A DNA stretch of 64,000 nt from Orientallactaga sibirica (GCA_036365145.1 JAEOAD010000749.1:62001-126000); one strand, 5' to 3'; shown: positions 22,290 through 34,165, numbered from the stretch's first letter. Notes: generated from the sequence alone by a model not told the origin. Program-made: numbers and translations.

Positions 22290-22440
22290 ATTTGTTATAT
22301 AGTTGCTATTGATAATCTCCATACATATAGAAAATATACCATAATCATAATCTCCCACCATGCTCCCCTTACCCCTCCAAAATCCTCCCTCCACTGAATT
22401 CCTTCCTTCCAATTTGTCTCTCTCCTCTATTTTTTTCCTC
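22290..22440 (-). mobile_element. Older L1 3' end, antisense
   Basis: The reverse complement reads ttggaaggaaggaattcagt, then G-rich, then gattatgattatggtatat. This matches the L1 end at 29085-29200. Confidence 0.6.
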
Positions 22441-23585
22441 CTATTATGCAGACATTCTGATTTGGTGTGTTAACTAAAGCATCTGCGAATGGTTCTGGTA
22501 GAGTGCAAGGCTGTTACTTAAAACTTGGACTCAGTGATGGTCCATCTTAAGTCAAGTGAAAGTGCTAAGACTTCTGAGGTATAACTTCCTGCAGAAAACA
22601 ATGGAAATATTAGGGAGATTGGAACATTGAACACATTATAATTATCACATGTAACATACTCACACATACCCTAAATCTCCCAGCAAACACAAAGGAAATA
22701 CACAGTGAGATTATGAGAAATATGTTGACTGTGCCTGCCAGCTTCTTCTTTATCAGGGCTCTGGAGTGTTTGTTCTCATTGGTCAGGGGTGACACTAGTG
22801 GGCACTACCATGAGGTGGGTTCTTTTGACTATAGTGGACCTCACAATTCCTGGGAGGGCTCGTTTAACTACACAGTTGAGCCACACAGCTGAGCCCCACT
22901 CCCAAAGATTCTTAACTCAGTAGGCCTAGGTGGGACCGATAATTTGCATTTATCAAATGAAATAAAATAAAACAATAAAATAAAATAAATTAAATGAAAA
23001 ATTAAAAATTGCATTTCAAAGACATTCCTAGTTGATTCTGAGACAAGAGACTCAACATAGACAAAGAGTGAAATGAGGTACACAGCACAAACACATGAGG
23101 GAAGTATAGTTACTATAATGGACTACAGGTTTAAGAAATTTCATTACAATATTTTGATCCCTAGAGATATCTATAGTCTTGGTATTCTCAGATATGAAAT
23201 AGCTTAGCAGACTACTAAAGTCTTAACATCTGTTCAGTTATCAAAACAAACTGAAAAAACAAGGACTGGGAATTAGGTCCCATGGCATACCACAGTAGAG
23301 ATTCCTAGCCTCTTGCTTAATTCCTCAGTCACAACTACTTTATAAATGTGGGACAACTGGACTGCAAGGAACCCAGCTCTTATGATGGAAGAACTCTAGC
23401 ACACCGACATGCGACTGTGCTCTGCATTCTTCCTTCCTGCCTCCCAATAGGACCTCAACAGACAGACTTGTCAGGGATCACTGGAAACTGAAATGAAATT
23501 GGCAGTAGGACAAGAGAGTTGGGGCTTATGGAAAATAGGCGATACATGGTGTTTTTCTGCCTTAGTCCATTTCACAGTTGGCCAG
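22441..23585. other. Mostly unrecognised; possible MER5-like relic at 22880-23075
   Basis: 22880-23075 (ccactcccaaagattctt, actcagtaggcctagg, atttgcatttatc) resembles an old hAT MER5-type element, interrupted by an (AATAA)n-rich stretch. The rest has only short frames on both strands and no recognised repeat. Confidence 0.35.
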
Positions 23586-23946
23586 TGTGGTGGTTTGATT
23601 CAGGTGTCTTCCATAAACTTAGGTATTTTGAATGGTAGGTCCCCAGCTGATGGCAATTGGAAATTAAAGCCTCCTGGAGACAGTGTATTGTGTGTATAGT
23701 GGGGTGGGGGAAGGCAGGCTTCTGGGTATTACAGCCAGTTTCCCCATGCCAGTGTTTGGCACATTCTTCTGCTCCTGTTGTCCACCTTATGTTGGACAAG
23801 TGGTGATGTCTATCCTCATGCCATCATTTTCTCCTGCCATGATGGAGCTTCCCCTCAAGTCTGTAAGCCAAAATAAACCTTTTATTCTCCCACAAGCTGC
23901 TCTTGGTTAGGTGATTTCTGCCAGCAATGAGAACCTGACTGCAATA
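23586..23946 (+). mobile_element. Solo LTR, MaLR-like (ERVL class)
   Basis: Starts TGTGGTGGTTTGATTC, has aagccaaaataaacc (AATAAA about 23871) and ends gactgcaata. A perfect 5-bp duplication gccag flanks it (23581-23585, 23947-23951), the usual length for ERVL/MaLR. The 75-codon frames inside are non-coding. Confidence 0.75.
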
Positions 23947-23951
23947 GCCAG

Positions 23952-24261
23952 TATCTACAAACCAACACTATAGCTATTTACCCAGCAACTGAACACAAAA
24001 TACATGCTTTCAGTTCTCCCCACATGGAGTTCTGTTGATTAAAGCTCATAATTACTGAGGGAGAGATTTTGCTACAAGACACACTGGAAGTTGAAACTTC
24101 CACTTGGTAATTTGGAGCTCTGTGTGCCACTGAAACAGCAAGTGGTGAGGAAGACTAACTAGAGACAGCCTGGCTTACCTGATCCTGGTGGTTGAGGGAT
24201 GGAGTGCTGTTGTGGCCCAGCAAGGTCAAGGAGGAGAATGTCTGAAGTAGTGTGTGCAAGT
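23952..24261. other. Stretch without recognised feature
   Basis: No repeat or domain recognised between the solo LTR and the microsatellite. Confidence 0.45.
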
Positions 24262-24366
24262 GTGTGTCTATATATATATATGTAGATATATATAGATATA
24301 GATAGATATAGATAGATATATATAGATATAGATAGATATAGATAGATATATATAGATATAGATAGT
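24262..24366. repeat. TATAGA/GATA microsatellite with a 30-bp higher order
   Basis: After a TG and TA run, the unit tatagatata gatagatata gatagatata repeats perfectly at 24291-24320 and 24321-24350, and half a unit continues to 24365. Confidence 0.95.
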
Positions 24367-24713
24367 GCTGAAGGAAAAAAATTTCATAATTATAGTGCTA
24401 TACATTTACAGTGCTAAAGGAATATATATTTATATAATTCTAAAATAACTATCAAGAATTTTATGCCCAGCATAAAAGTCATTTATGTCCTTCAAACTAA
24501 AAGCAAAATAAAGAGTTATTTCACATAATCGAAGCCTAAGGGAACTGCACTAGATGAAACACTAAAGGAAATGCTTCAGGAAGAACAATAATGCTAGATG
24601 AAATTGTGAATTTCCAGAAAGAAGCAAAAGCCATGAGCAAAGAGACTCTGTATATAAACAAATACTCAGAGATCTGAATGAATATTTATCATATTAAAAA
24701 AAGAATGATGATG

Positions 24714-24901
24714 GGCTGGAGAGATGGCTAAGTGGTTAAAGCTCTTGCCTACAAAGACTAACAACCTAGGTTTAATTCCCCAGTACACATGTAAAATTAA
24801 ATGCACAAAGTAGCACATGCATCTGGAGTTCATTTGCAGTAGCTGAAATGCATTGCAGTGGCTCATCCTCTCTCTCTTCTCTCTGTTGTAAATAAATAAA
24901 T
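24714..24901 (+). mobile_element. DIP-like SINE with 12-bp target duplication
   Basis: Perfect flanking agaatgatgatg at 24702-24713 and 24902-24913; short form. Confidence 0.94.
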
Positions 24902-25284
24902 AGAATGATGATGTCATATGAGGCTAAATATATAACTAAGACACATAAGAAATATTATACAAAACACAAAATATATGTGAAATACCCCATAGCCCTTGAA
25001 TTACAGGGATGTGAAAGATAATTTGTGCTAGGATTTAATACAGTAAGATGCCTACTGAACTATGCTAAACTATACAATAATATAAAACTATTAAACTGAG
25101 AGAGAAGAAAGAATGGGATAAATTAAAACTGCTTGATGAATAAAAGAATATAAAAAAGAAAGAAACATAGATCAAGTGGGACCAATAGGAAAAAAAAAGA
25201 TATTATGATGATAGCAATAAATCAAATATATCAGTAATTATATTTAAATAAATAAACAAATTACTCCAATGAAAGGTAAATGTT

Positions 25285-25502
25285 GGGGCTGGAGAGATAG
25301 CTTAGCAGTTAAGGTGCTTGCCTACAAAGATTAACAAAGATTAAGGTCCCAGGTTCAATTCTCCAGGACCCACATAAGCCAGATGCACAAAGTGGCACAA
25401 GTCTGGAGTTCGCTTTTAGTGGCTGGAGGCCCTGGCACACCCATTTGTTATCACTCTTATCTGTCTCTTTCTCTCTCTTAAATAAATAAAATAAAAATAT
25501 AC
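25285..25502 (+). mobile_element. DIP-like SINE with a small internal duplication
   Basis: aaagattaac / aaagattaag is duplicated between the A and B boxes. Flanks gtaaatgtt / ataaatgtt. Confidence 0.92.
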
Positions 25503-25749
25503 AAAAAGATAAATGTTATCAGACAGATTAAAAATCGCTATTTCATGCTTGTTATAAGTATATACCCAAAATACAAGCAATAGAAAGGATGTAAGTAAAA
25601 AAAAAAACTAGCATATGAGGTATCACCATTATAATATGAGAAGGAATAAACCTTGGAATCAACACAAGTTATAATGTAGGGTATTTCATAATGATAATAC
25701 AGGCAATAATTAGTATGTTGGAGAAATCTAAATTTATAAGCACCTATGG

Positions 25750-26106
25750 TATAGCAGACAGCTTCAGATTTGCTGAGATGAACTTCCAGATCAGGCACAG
25801 TTATGGAGGAAGGGATATTATTTATTGAAGCTTACAGATCCAGGGGAAGTTCCATAATGGCAGAAAAAGCTGGCCTGCCTTCACAGGACCAAACATAGAG
25901 AGCAAAGCCACCAGCCACATAGCACAGCCCACCTCAGGAACTCTCAGCTAGGCACACTTTGCATATCTTTAGATTGAAATCCTAAACCCACCACCACACC
26001 TTAAGATCCCCCCAGTAACTCTGCCTCCAGATAAGTGGCTGCAGATGCAAACTATAAACTAATAAAACACTGAATATATTGGGGGCCATCTATTCAAACT
26101 ACCACA
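25750..26106 (-). repeat. 3' LTR of the MaLR element
   Basis: 357 bp, uninterrupted. It shows the empty site (cacatagcacagcccacc) for the class I LTR that interrupts the partner copy. Confidence 0.85.
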
Positions 26107-27264
26107 TTCTGCCCCTGGCCCCCAATAGATTTATAACTATCACACATTGTAAATTATATTCAGTCCAGTTTCAAAGGTCCCCACAGTCTTGACCAACTTA
26201 AGATAGTGAGTCCTGTAAAATCAGACAAGTTAAATACTTCCAACATCTAAAGGCATAGAGCAAACATTTTTAACTGGCAAAAGGCGTAGCAAGGAGATAC
26301 TAGAACAATGAAAACTCAGCCACCATCAGCAGTCATCAAACTTCTGCAGTTCAAGTTCAGTACAAACAGAGACTGACAGGCTCCAGGTTTTCCAATTCCA
26401 CCCCTCCAGCTAGGCAGAGTAGCCAGGGAAAACTTCCATCCCAGGCCAACAGTGAACTCCATGGTAGCCCTTGCACAGTCCTGGTATATTCCAAAACATC
26501 ATCAGGTCTCTGTGCAAACCACGGTCCATCTTCCAAAGGCTCTTCTAGCCTATAAGGGCATCATGCACTGCCTCATTCTGCATTTCAGCAGCAACCCCTG
26601 GAACCATGTGCAAATCATGACCACTCCATGCATTTTTCATGCTTTCAAAACTAATACCAGGTGTGCAGGACACAGCCATATTCTTAATCCAGAGACCAAA
26701 TAAATCATAGCCTTGAAAAGCAAGTTCTTTCTCCAGTCAACTCTTTCCAAGAGTTTGCATTTCTAACAGTCTTTCCTCAGGCATCCTCTCCATTGGGCCA
26801 CCTTCCTTAAGATTGCTAATGTGTTTGACAATAGCAACTCCAGTAACCTAAAACCAGTCTCAGTGCATCTAATTTTAACTTGCTTTAGGCTTTCCAACTT
26901 AAAATCTTATGTCTCTTAGTCCAATATTTTTAGCCAAGCACATCAGTCCATTACAAATTTAACTTTGATTAAACTCTCTGGGCCTGAGTAGAGCACAGCC
27001 ATCCCTTATGCCATTAACCCAGTTCTAGCAAAGTCCTCTGTAGTCTTTCCTTCCCCTTAGAAAGCTCATAAGCCAAGCCTTGAAGTTCAATACTTAGCAT
27101 TCTAAAACTCTCATCAGAATAGTCCATAAAACTTGGCTTACCACTCCAGAAGGCATCTTCAGTTGCAAGCACCAAGTTCATGCCCATTCCTCCAAAACAA
27201 AGGTTCCAAAAGATGAATATCCACATGGTCAGGTTCATCTCACCCCACTCCTCAGTACCACTTC
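26107..27264 (-). other. MaLR internal region
   Basis: Non-coding, non-autonomous interior. The sense frame 26452-26703 and the antisense frame near 27014 carry no retroviral domain that I recognise. Confidence 0.65.
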
Positions 27265-28110
27265 TGAAGCAGACAGCGTTTGGCTCACTGAAATGAACTT
27301 CCAGACCAGGCACAGTTATGGAGGAAGGGATACTATTTATTAAAGCTTACAGATCCAGGGGAAGTTCCATAATGGCAGAAAAAGCTGACCTGCCTTCACA
27401 GGACCAAACACAGACAGCAAAGCCACCAGCCACCAGCCACATAGCACTGAATGACCAGCTGACTAATGTAGTACTTTTGCTTCTGTACACGTGCTTGCTT
27501 GCTTGACAATAGTGCAGCCATTTTATGATAGTTGCCATGTTAAGATTAAAAAGTTCCCCTACCAGCTTCTGGGAACTCCCCCACCCCAAGCCAATTCCAG
27601 GAACAAACAACAAGCCACAAGGACCCTGGCCTCTTGCAAAAGATAAGCTCTGCAAACAAGTTGCTGACCTAAGTGGCCTGCAAAGTTCCCCCGTGCACCC
27701 TCTTAGAACCAATCATTTTAAAATTTGCAATATGATGTAACACTGTGTGTCTTTCCCTTTATAAACCCCTTCCCTCTGAGGGTCGGGGATTTCTCCCACT
27801 ACCGTTGTGCCGGACTGTGTGGATGGAGCCCAGGCCTAGGCTTGCAATAAAGAAACCTGCTTTTTTTTGCATTCGAGTGTCTCAGCTTCCTTGGTGGCCC
27901 GCTGGGTAACAGAGGGTCTTGGCACTTCAGCACAGCATACCTCAGGAACTCCCAGCTAGGCACACTTTGCATATCTTTAGATTGATATCCTAAACCCACC
28001 ACCACACCTTAAGATCCACTCAGTAACTCTGCCTCCAGCCAAGTGGCTGCAGATGCAAACTATAAATAAAACACTGAATATATTGGGGGTCATCTATTCA
28101 AACTACTACA
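27265..28110 (-). repeat. 5' LTR of the MaLR element, interrupted
   Basis: About 360 bp once the nested LTR (27448-27929) and its 4-bp duplication are removed. It is close to the partner LTR, but has an 8-base ccaccagc repeat near 27423. Confidence 0.85.
27448..27929 (+). mobile_element. Solo LTR of a class I (gammaretrovirus-like) ERV
   Basis: 482 bp, TGAATGACC to GGCACTTCA, flanked by a 4-bp duplication gcac (27444-27447, 27930-27933). It has a TATA box in ctttataaaccc (about 27759-27770), AATAAA in gcaataaagaaacc (about 27846), and a GT-rich downstream part. The 4-bp duplication and CCAAT-like element (aaccaatcat) fit class I. Recombination between two LTRs would have removed the body. 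Confidence 0.8.
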
Positions 28111-28286
28111 TATGGTACAACCTAAATACAGAATTCAGTAATGTCAGACAGAAAAGGAAAGGAAAACATATAATAGTGTACCTCTCTCTACATGTTTAAC
28201 ACATATTATTTGACACATATATTAGACACTACAGGTCAAACTTCAAAGTAGACTCTTATTTTCAAGTTCATTTAAAAAGTTATCAG

Positions 28287-28506
28287 GCTAGAGAAACTGC
28301 TCACTGGTTAAGGCGCTTGCCCATAAAACTTAATGACCCAGGTTCAATTCTCCAGTACCAACATAAAGTGAGATGCACAAAGTAGCACATGTATCTGGCG
28401 TTTGCAGTGGCTGGAGGTTCTGGCATGCCCATTATCTCTCTCTCTCTCTCTCCCTCCCTTCCTTACTTCCTCCTTGTAAACAAATAAGTAAAATATATGT
28501 ATTTTT
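28287..28506 (+). mobile_element. DIP-like SINE
   Basis: Diverged head (aggctagagaaactgctcac), B box ggttcaattctcc; flanks aaagtta on both sides. Confidence 0.88.
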
Positions 28507-29213
28507 AAAGTTACTACCCTCCAATGCTCAGGGACCATTCTGGAAGAGGTGGCCGAAAGAGGGTTAGAGCTAAAGTAAATGTAGGTCTGCTTACAGTGAT
28601 TATACAAAGTGGCCTTGATATTCATGACCTCACCATGGCTGATGCTACCTACGCAAGACCTGCATAAGAGAGGGGTGTGATAATTTGAATGGATGTTCCC
28701 CAATATATTCAGGAGTTTATTAAAGCTTGTATTTTACATCTCCAGCTGCCTGGCTGAAGGAGGTATCACTGTAGGTGGATTCCAGTGTCCAGCTCAAAGG
28801 TATGGAAATAGATTTGGAAATTCCAGTTAAAGATGTACAGAGTGCTTGAGCTGTGCCCTTGTGGAGTTCATGGAATGTGTTTGCCTATCGTGTGTGGTGG
28901 TTGCTATTCTCTCTGCATGGACCAGTGAAAGGGGCCAACTTCTTCTGCCACTATAGAACTTCCCATGGATCTGTAAGCTTCAAATAAATCCCTTCCTCCC
29001 TAACTGTGCCTGGTTTGTAAGTTCATTCCAGCAACCTGAGGATTTCTGCTACAAAGTGGGCAAATGATGTCATAATAGAAGAGTGACCAGTTGGAAAGAA
29101 GGGATTCAGTGGAGGGGAACTTGGGAGGGGAAAAGGAAGGGTGGTGTTGAGGGGATTATGATCATAGTATATTGTTTATATTTATGGAAGTTGTCAATAA
29201 AAAGTTTAAAAAT
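28507..29213 (+). mobile_element. 5'-truncated L1 3'UTR, interrupted by an LTR
   Basis: 28507-28677 matches the type A 3'UTR (cctccaatg, tcagggaccatt; cf. 5093). 29055-29213 gives the terminal part, agttggaaagaagggattca to gtcaataaaaag. The two halves are separated by the LTR at 28678-29054. Confidence 0.7.
28678..29054 (+). mobile_element. Solo LTR, MaLR-like
   Basis: TGTGATAATTTGAATGGATG start, related to the LTRs at 25750-28110; cttcaaataaatccc poly(A)-signal region; ends ttctgctaca. Target duplication is unclear. Confidence 0.65.
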
Positions 29214-29690
29214 TACCAAAATTAAGCCACATTCTGACTTATTATTGGGCAACAATGGCAAGGAGATAAAAATCTCACAGGTGTACTTCTTGACTATAAT
29301 GAAAGTAAGCCAGAAACCATTTCATAACAAAACAAGAACAAGAAAAATCCTAAATGCTTGTAAATTAAGCAGATACCTCCATATGGTACAAAACTGAAGT
29401 AAAATGTTGCAATGGATTTTAGAAAATATTTGAAACCAGCAGTGACATCAAAATTTATGATTTAACTTAAAGCCCTGAGTACAAGAGAATGTTCACCATT
29501 ATATGCACATGAGAAAAGATTAAATGCCAGAAGTCAAGGATCTAAGCATCCATCTCAAGAAGTTAGGCAAAGAAGAGCAAATTACATTCAAAGTAGAAAA
29601 AATAATGAAGATAGGAACAGAAATCAATGAAGTAGAAAACAAATGCAGAACAGAGAAAAACTGAGGAAGTCAAGGTTCAAAACACTCTTA

Positions 29691-29697
29691 AAATATT

Positions 29698-29745
<48 letters not shown>

Positions 29746-29904
29746 TAGAGAAAGAGGGAGAGAGAATGGGCACATCAGGGCCTCCAGCCACTGCAGATGA
29801 ACTCCAGACCCCCTTGTGCATCTGGCTAATATGGGTCCTGGGCAAACCTGGATCCTTTGGCTTTGCAGGCAAATGCCTTAACTGCTAAGCCATCCCACCA
29901 GCCC
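29691..29904 (-). mobile_element. DIP-like SINE, antisense
   Basis: Long (TTTA)12-like tail, body and head ending caccagccc. Confidence 0.93.
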
Positions 29905-30129
29905 ACACACCTTATTTTTTGAGCACACTAATAAAATCTGTAAGTTGTTGTGCAGATGACTTGAGGTGGAAATCACTGTTGGATGTGAGAAAAGGACGTG
30001 ATCTCACAGCTGCAAAGTTTTCAAACAAAACCAACAGGAATGATGAGCAGTCTTTTGTCAGCATATGTAAATGCTTGCAGGAAATACATGATTCCTAAGA
30101 AAACTCAAAAAGGAAATGGGGAGATCCTG
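29905..30129. other. Stretch without recognised feature
   Basis: Short unassigned stretch between two SINEs. Confidence 0.45.
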
Positions 30130-30261
30130 GAGAGGTGGTGCACGCCTTTAATTCCAGCACTCGAGAGGCAGAGGTAGGAGGATTGCTATGAGTTCAAGGC
30201 CACCCTGAGACTATATAGTGAAGTCCAGGTCAGCCTGGGCTAGAGCTAGACTCTACCTCAA

Positions 30262-30303
<42 letters not shown>

Positions 30304-30305
30304 AA
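30130..30305 (+). mobile_element. B1 SINE with (AAC)n tail
   Basis: ggtggtgcacgcctttaatt head, a complete B1 body and a 41-bp (CAA)n tail (30263-30303). Flanks ggaaatggg / gagaaatggg. Confidence 0.93.
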
Positions 30306-30479
30306 ACCAAACCAAAACAAAAGAGAAATGGGAATTTGAAATGTGATATACATTTGATAGATGTTAAATCCATAATGAATGTTTTTATAAAGAAAACTCT
30401 TCTCTCCAATACCCTCCCATTCCCTTCCTCCTTCTTTCTTCTCTCCCCTCTTCCTCTTCTCCTCCCTATCTCTTTCTCA

Positions 30480-30705
30480 GACTTTCTTTTTTCTTTTCAG
30501 AGTCTCTAGTCCAGGCTGGCTTTGAACTCATGTAGTTTAGGGTGATCTTAAAATTCTGAGCCTTCTATTTTCACCTCCTCAGTACTAAGATTATAGGCAT
30601 GTGCCACTCCAATGGTTTATGTCGTGCTGGGGATTGAACCCAGAGCATCTCATACATGCTAAGCAAATACTCTGCCAACTGAGCTACATCCCCAGCCACC
30701 CCAAA
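30480..30705 (-). mobile_element. B4-like SINE (B1/ID chimera), antisense
   Basis: Reverse B1 part (agtctctagtccaggctggc...ctcagtactaagattatagg), then reverse ID part (gctggggattgaaccc...gagctacatccccagcc). Confidence 0.8.
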
Positions 30706-30959
30706 TCTCTTTCCATAAATAAATCCCTAAGTTATTATTGATATAAATTAGCAAAATGTAAGTTGTGTGTGTGTTATATTCATATTCCTATCTCCAGGTT
30801 ATGTCCTGATCTGATATTTTTATCAATCATTTATTAAATAATTTTTTAATTATTACTAAATGAGGAGTGCTGAATTATATTTAATGTACACAGTGAAATT
30901 CCTTTTACAATTAGAACCTCCTCATTTTTGTCATTTCTTTTTAAAACAAGTCATTTTTG
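30706..30959. other. AT-rich stretch, nothing recognised
   Basis: No gene or named repeat seen between the B4-like SINE and the next L1. Confidence 0.4.
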
Positions 30960-31544
30960 TTAGTATGCATTTGCTGTTTATGGTGATGTGTTTCATGAAG
31001 TACATTATATCACAGGCTTGACCATATTTACCATCGTTGGCCCTCTCCTTTCTTCTCCCTCTCATTGCTCCAACCCCTAGTCTCCATTTCCCCCCATAGT
31101 TCCCCTTCTTTTTTCATATCTCACTCAGGATTCCCACCCATATAAAGGGAGGGAGTAGTAAGATCAATCTGAGTGTAGCTTCTTTCACATAATGTGATGA
31201 CTTCCAATTCTACCCATTTATCCTGGAAATTGCATCATTTCATTTTCTTTATGGCTGAGTAAAACTCCCTTATATATGTGCACCACACTTTATCAGTTCA
31301 TCAGTTGATGGATAGATACCTCAGCTCATTCCATATGGGCTATTATAAATAATTGACTCTATAAATATGGATGTGCAGGGATCCTTTAGTGCTTTCATTT
31401 AGGATCCTGTGGGTATATTTCTAGAGGTGTTTCAAAGAACTTCTATACTAATTTCCATAGTTGTTTGGATAATTTACCTTCCTCCTAGCAGTGTATAAAT
31501 GTTCTGTTCTTTCCCTGCCTCCTTGCCAGCAGTTGTTAATTGTT

Positions 31545-31885
31545 TTCTTTTTGTTTTCTGCTTGAGTATGTCTGTGGGGTCATGTGCACATGTGTGCAAT
31601 GTATTGAGAGGCTAGAGATCAGCGTCAAGTGTTTTCTTTCCTGGCTCTGTCCTTTATTTACTGAGGCAGTCTCTCAGTTGAACCCAAGGGTCACTGATTC
31701 AGCTAGCCAGCTTGCCCCGGGTATCCCCTGTTTCTGCTTCTTGAGTGCTGGGATTACAGGCAGGCCACTACACCAACCTGAAATTTTTGTGGGTACTGGG
31801 AGGTCTGAACTCTGGGTCTCATGCTTTTGCAGTAAGTACTTTATCTATGGAGCCAAGTCCTTTCTTTCTAACTCCTTATTTGTGT
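31545..31885 (-). mobile_element. Older SINE (B3/RSINE-like), antisense
   Basis: gtgtgcaatgtattgagagg, tgagtgctgggattacaggc and a gtgggtactgggaggtctga segment, in the order of the (CA)n-tailed family. Confidence 0.5.
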
Positions 31886-31904
31886 TCTTCTTTTTTTAAA
31901 AATA

Positions 31905-33427
31905 TATTTTATAAATGGAACCAGTCTAGATGTCCCTCAATTGATTAGTGGATAATGAAGATGTGGTATATTCACACAATGAAGTTCTACTCAGTGATAA
32001 AGAAAAATGAAGTTATGAAATTTGCTGGAAAATGGATGGATCTAGAAAGTATTATACTTAATGAGGTAACCCAGGCCCAGAAAGCCAAATGTCACATGTT
32101 CTCACTCATATGTGGATCCTAGCTACAAGTAATTGGACTTCTATGTGAGTAGGAATAAAACTCAGTAGCAGAAGCCAGTAAGCTAGAAAAGGGATATAAA
32201 GGGAATAGAAAGGGAAGGGGGGACTTAATAGGATGGTATTGTATATATGTAGGTAGAAGACCAGAATAATGGAGGTGAAAAGGCCTAAGTGAGGTCAGGG
32301 GAAGAGATTAAGTAAAGGAAAGGTGGGAGGAGGGAAGAGGATATAAATAAGTCATACGGAAACCTTCTTTTCTGGACAATGGAACACTCAGAAGCAATAG
32401 ATTGTTACTAGAAAATTTTCAGTGCCATGGATGGGATACCTTCCAGTGAGTTGTTGCCCAGGGAGGTCACAGATACCCCCAAAACATTATAGGCCATTGC
32501 TGAGGCCTTTGATTTCCCATCAGGAATACTTGGTAAGACCCTATTGCTGAAGGCTCCACATAATTGGGCTGCAAGGTCACTGATAAGTCCTGCTGGAGCT
32601 GAGCTAAAAACCTCCTCCATTGGACCAGCTGCCATAAAGCTGGAAAAAAACTACACTACATGCAGTTCAATGGGAGAGAGAAAAAACACCAGTGAAGATA
32701 CTCAACAGTGAATGGTGCAAGCTTTAAATTTGGCCAGCCAGGCCAAATCAGCCAATGGGTGCAATAGTGGCATGTCCATTATGAGGGAAACCAGCAGCTC
32801 TCTAATTCGACTGGAGGCCTGCTCCACGGGAGGGAACACATCCCTGATACTGAAATCCTACAACAGGGGTAGTCATGAACCCTAGGGGCGTAACGTCTGC
32901 CGGTGTCTGGCTAAATGTATATACTATTCTCACTAAACTGTCCAGTAAGCACTTCTCTTAATGCCTATACTCATATCTTAATGCTACTCTCACTTTTGGT
33001 TAGAGAAGCTTCTCTTCAGATGGTGGTGACCTTGGAGTGACTCAGAAGGCACCATGGTGTTGAGAAGTGACAGAGGAGTGCTCAGCACTAAAACATCTCT
33101 ATTACAACCTCCAAGGCTCAAGGTCCATTGCAGAAGAGGGGGAGGAAAGAATGTAAGAGCCAAAGGAAAAGCAGGACTCCTTACAACATGCTCCTCCAGA
33201 CACAAAATGGCTGCATATCCATGACCTCACAGTGCTTGACACTACCTACACAAGACCATCATAATAGGAGGAAAAGATCATGACATCAAAATGAAAAGAG
33301 AGACTGATTGAGAGGAGGAAGGGATATGATGGAGAGTGGAGTTTCAAAGGGGAAAGGGGTGGGAGGGATGTACCATGGGATATTGTCTACAATTAAGGAA
33401 GTTGTCAATAAAAATAACTTAAAAATG
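31905..33427 (+). mobile_element. 5'-truncated L1 (3'UTR type A)
   Basis: Begins inside the end of ORF2 (about 31912: ccagtctagatgtccctcaa) and runs through ORF2's stop near 32120, the complete type A 3'UTR and an AATAAAAATAA tail near 33407. It lies in reverse to the ancient L1 it interrupts. Confidence 0.9.
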
Positions 33428-33460
33428 TATATATATTATTTATTTACTGGAAAAAGAGAA

Positions 33461-33507
<47 letters not shown>

Positions 33508-33683
33508 CAGAGAGACAGAGAGAGAGAGAGAAATGGGCATACCAGGGCCTCCAGCCACTGCAGACAAACTCCAGATGCATGTGCCCCCTTGTGCATCTGG
33601 CTAATGTGGGTCTTGGAGAGTTGAACTGGGATTCTTTGGCTTTGCAGGCAAACACCTTAACTGCTTAGCCATCTCTTCAGCCT
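33428..33683 (-). mobile_element. DIP-like SINE, antisense, with long (GA)n
   Basis: Tail ttatttatttactgg, a (GA)n/(CAGAGA)n stretch of about 70 bp (33467-33532), body and head. It produces a spurious 98-codon Arg-Glu frame. Confidence 0.93.
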
Positions 33684-33779
33684 TCCTTATTTCTTTTCTT
33701 AACAATAGTTGCTTTGACTGGGGTGAGATAGAATCTCAATGGAGTTTTATTTTTTAAATTTGTATCAGTTTAAAATTTG

Positions 33780-34020
33780 ATTTGTGTGTGCATGTGTGGA
33801 GATCAGAGGACAACTTTAAGGTGGCTGCAACACCTTTGAGACAGTGTCTCTTGTAGCTGCAAATGAACTGTTAGATTGTAAAGAAATGTCATGGGTGCAT
33901 TGGGAGCACAGATGCATGCACCACTTTGCATCTGACTTTACATGGGTGCTGCAGAATTGAACCTGAGCTAACAGGCTTTACAAGCAAATGCCTCTAGCCA
34001 TTAAACCATCTTCCTAGCCC
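33780..34020 (-). mobile_element. Older tRNA-headed SINE (B3/DIP-related), antisense
   Basis: gtgtgcatgtgtggagatca, cagaggacaact, then a degenerate body and a head ending cttcctagccc. Confidence 0.6.
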
Positions 34021-34165
34021 TCAATATTGATTTTATTTGCATTTTTTTCCTGATGGCTAAGGATAGTGAACATTTTTTCATATCTATTTGCCATTTTTAT
34101 TTCGTATTTTTTTACAATGATCTGTTCATGTCATTTGCCCATATGCTAATTGGATTTTTGTAAAA

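Larger units (their letters stand above)
25750..28110 (-). mobile_element. MaLR-type (ERVL) retroelement with two LTRs, antisense
   Basis: Two direct LTR copies (25750-26106 and 27265-28110) flank an internal region. Outer target duplication tatgg at 25745-25749 and 28111-28115 (5 bp). Read antisense, each LTR starts TGT(A/G)GTAGTTTGAATAGATG. The internal region, entered from the right LTR, begins gtggtactgaggagtgggg, the typical start of MaLR internal sequence. The internal region is short (1.16 kb). The 99-codon antisense frame (27014-27313) crosses the LTR boundary and is a relic, not a gene. Confidence 0.85.
24367..29690 (+). mobile_element. Ancient sense L1 (HAL1/L1M-like), split by nested elements
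   Basis: Pieces in sense order: ORF1 end at 24367-24640 (gctgaaggaaaaaaatttca, catcaagaattttatgccc, aaaggaaatgcttcagga), ORF2 endonuclease start at 25190-25749, its continuation at 28111-28285 and 29214-29440 (ccacattctgacttatt, ttcttgactataatgaa), and the post-endonuclease region at 29540-29690 (gaagagcaaattaca, ggaacagaaatcaatgaag). Divergence is high. Target duplications of the younger elements reconnect the pieces, so this is one old L1 rather than several. Confidence 0.72.

Noticed and set aside
27014..27313. 99-codon antisense frame as a host gene
   Set aside because: It starts in the MaLR LTR and runs through the typical MaLR internal start, so it is a repeat relic.
33308..33604. 98-codon Arg-Glu repeat protein
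   Set aside because: It is a frame through the (GA)n of an antisense SINE.
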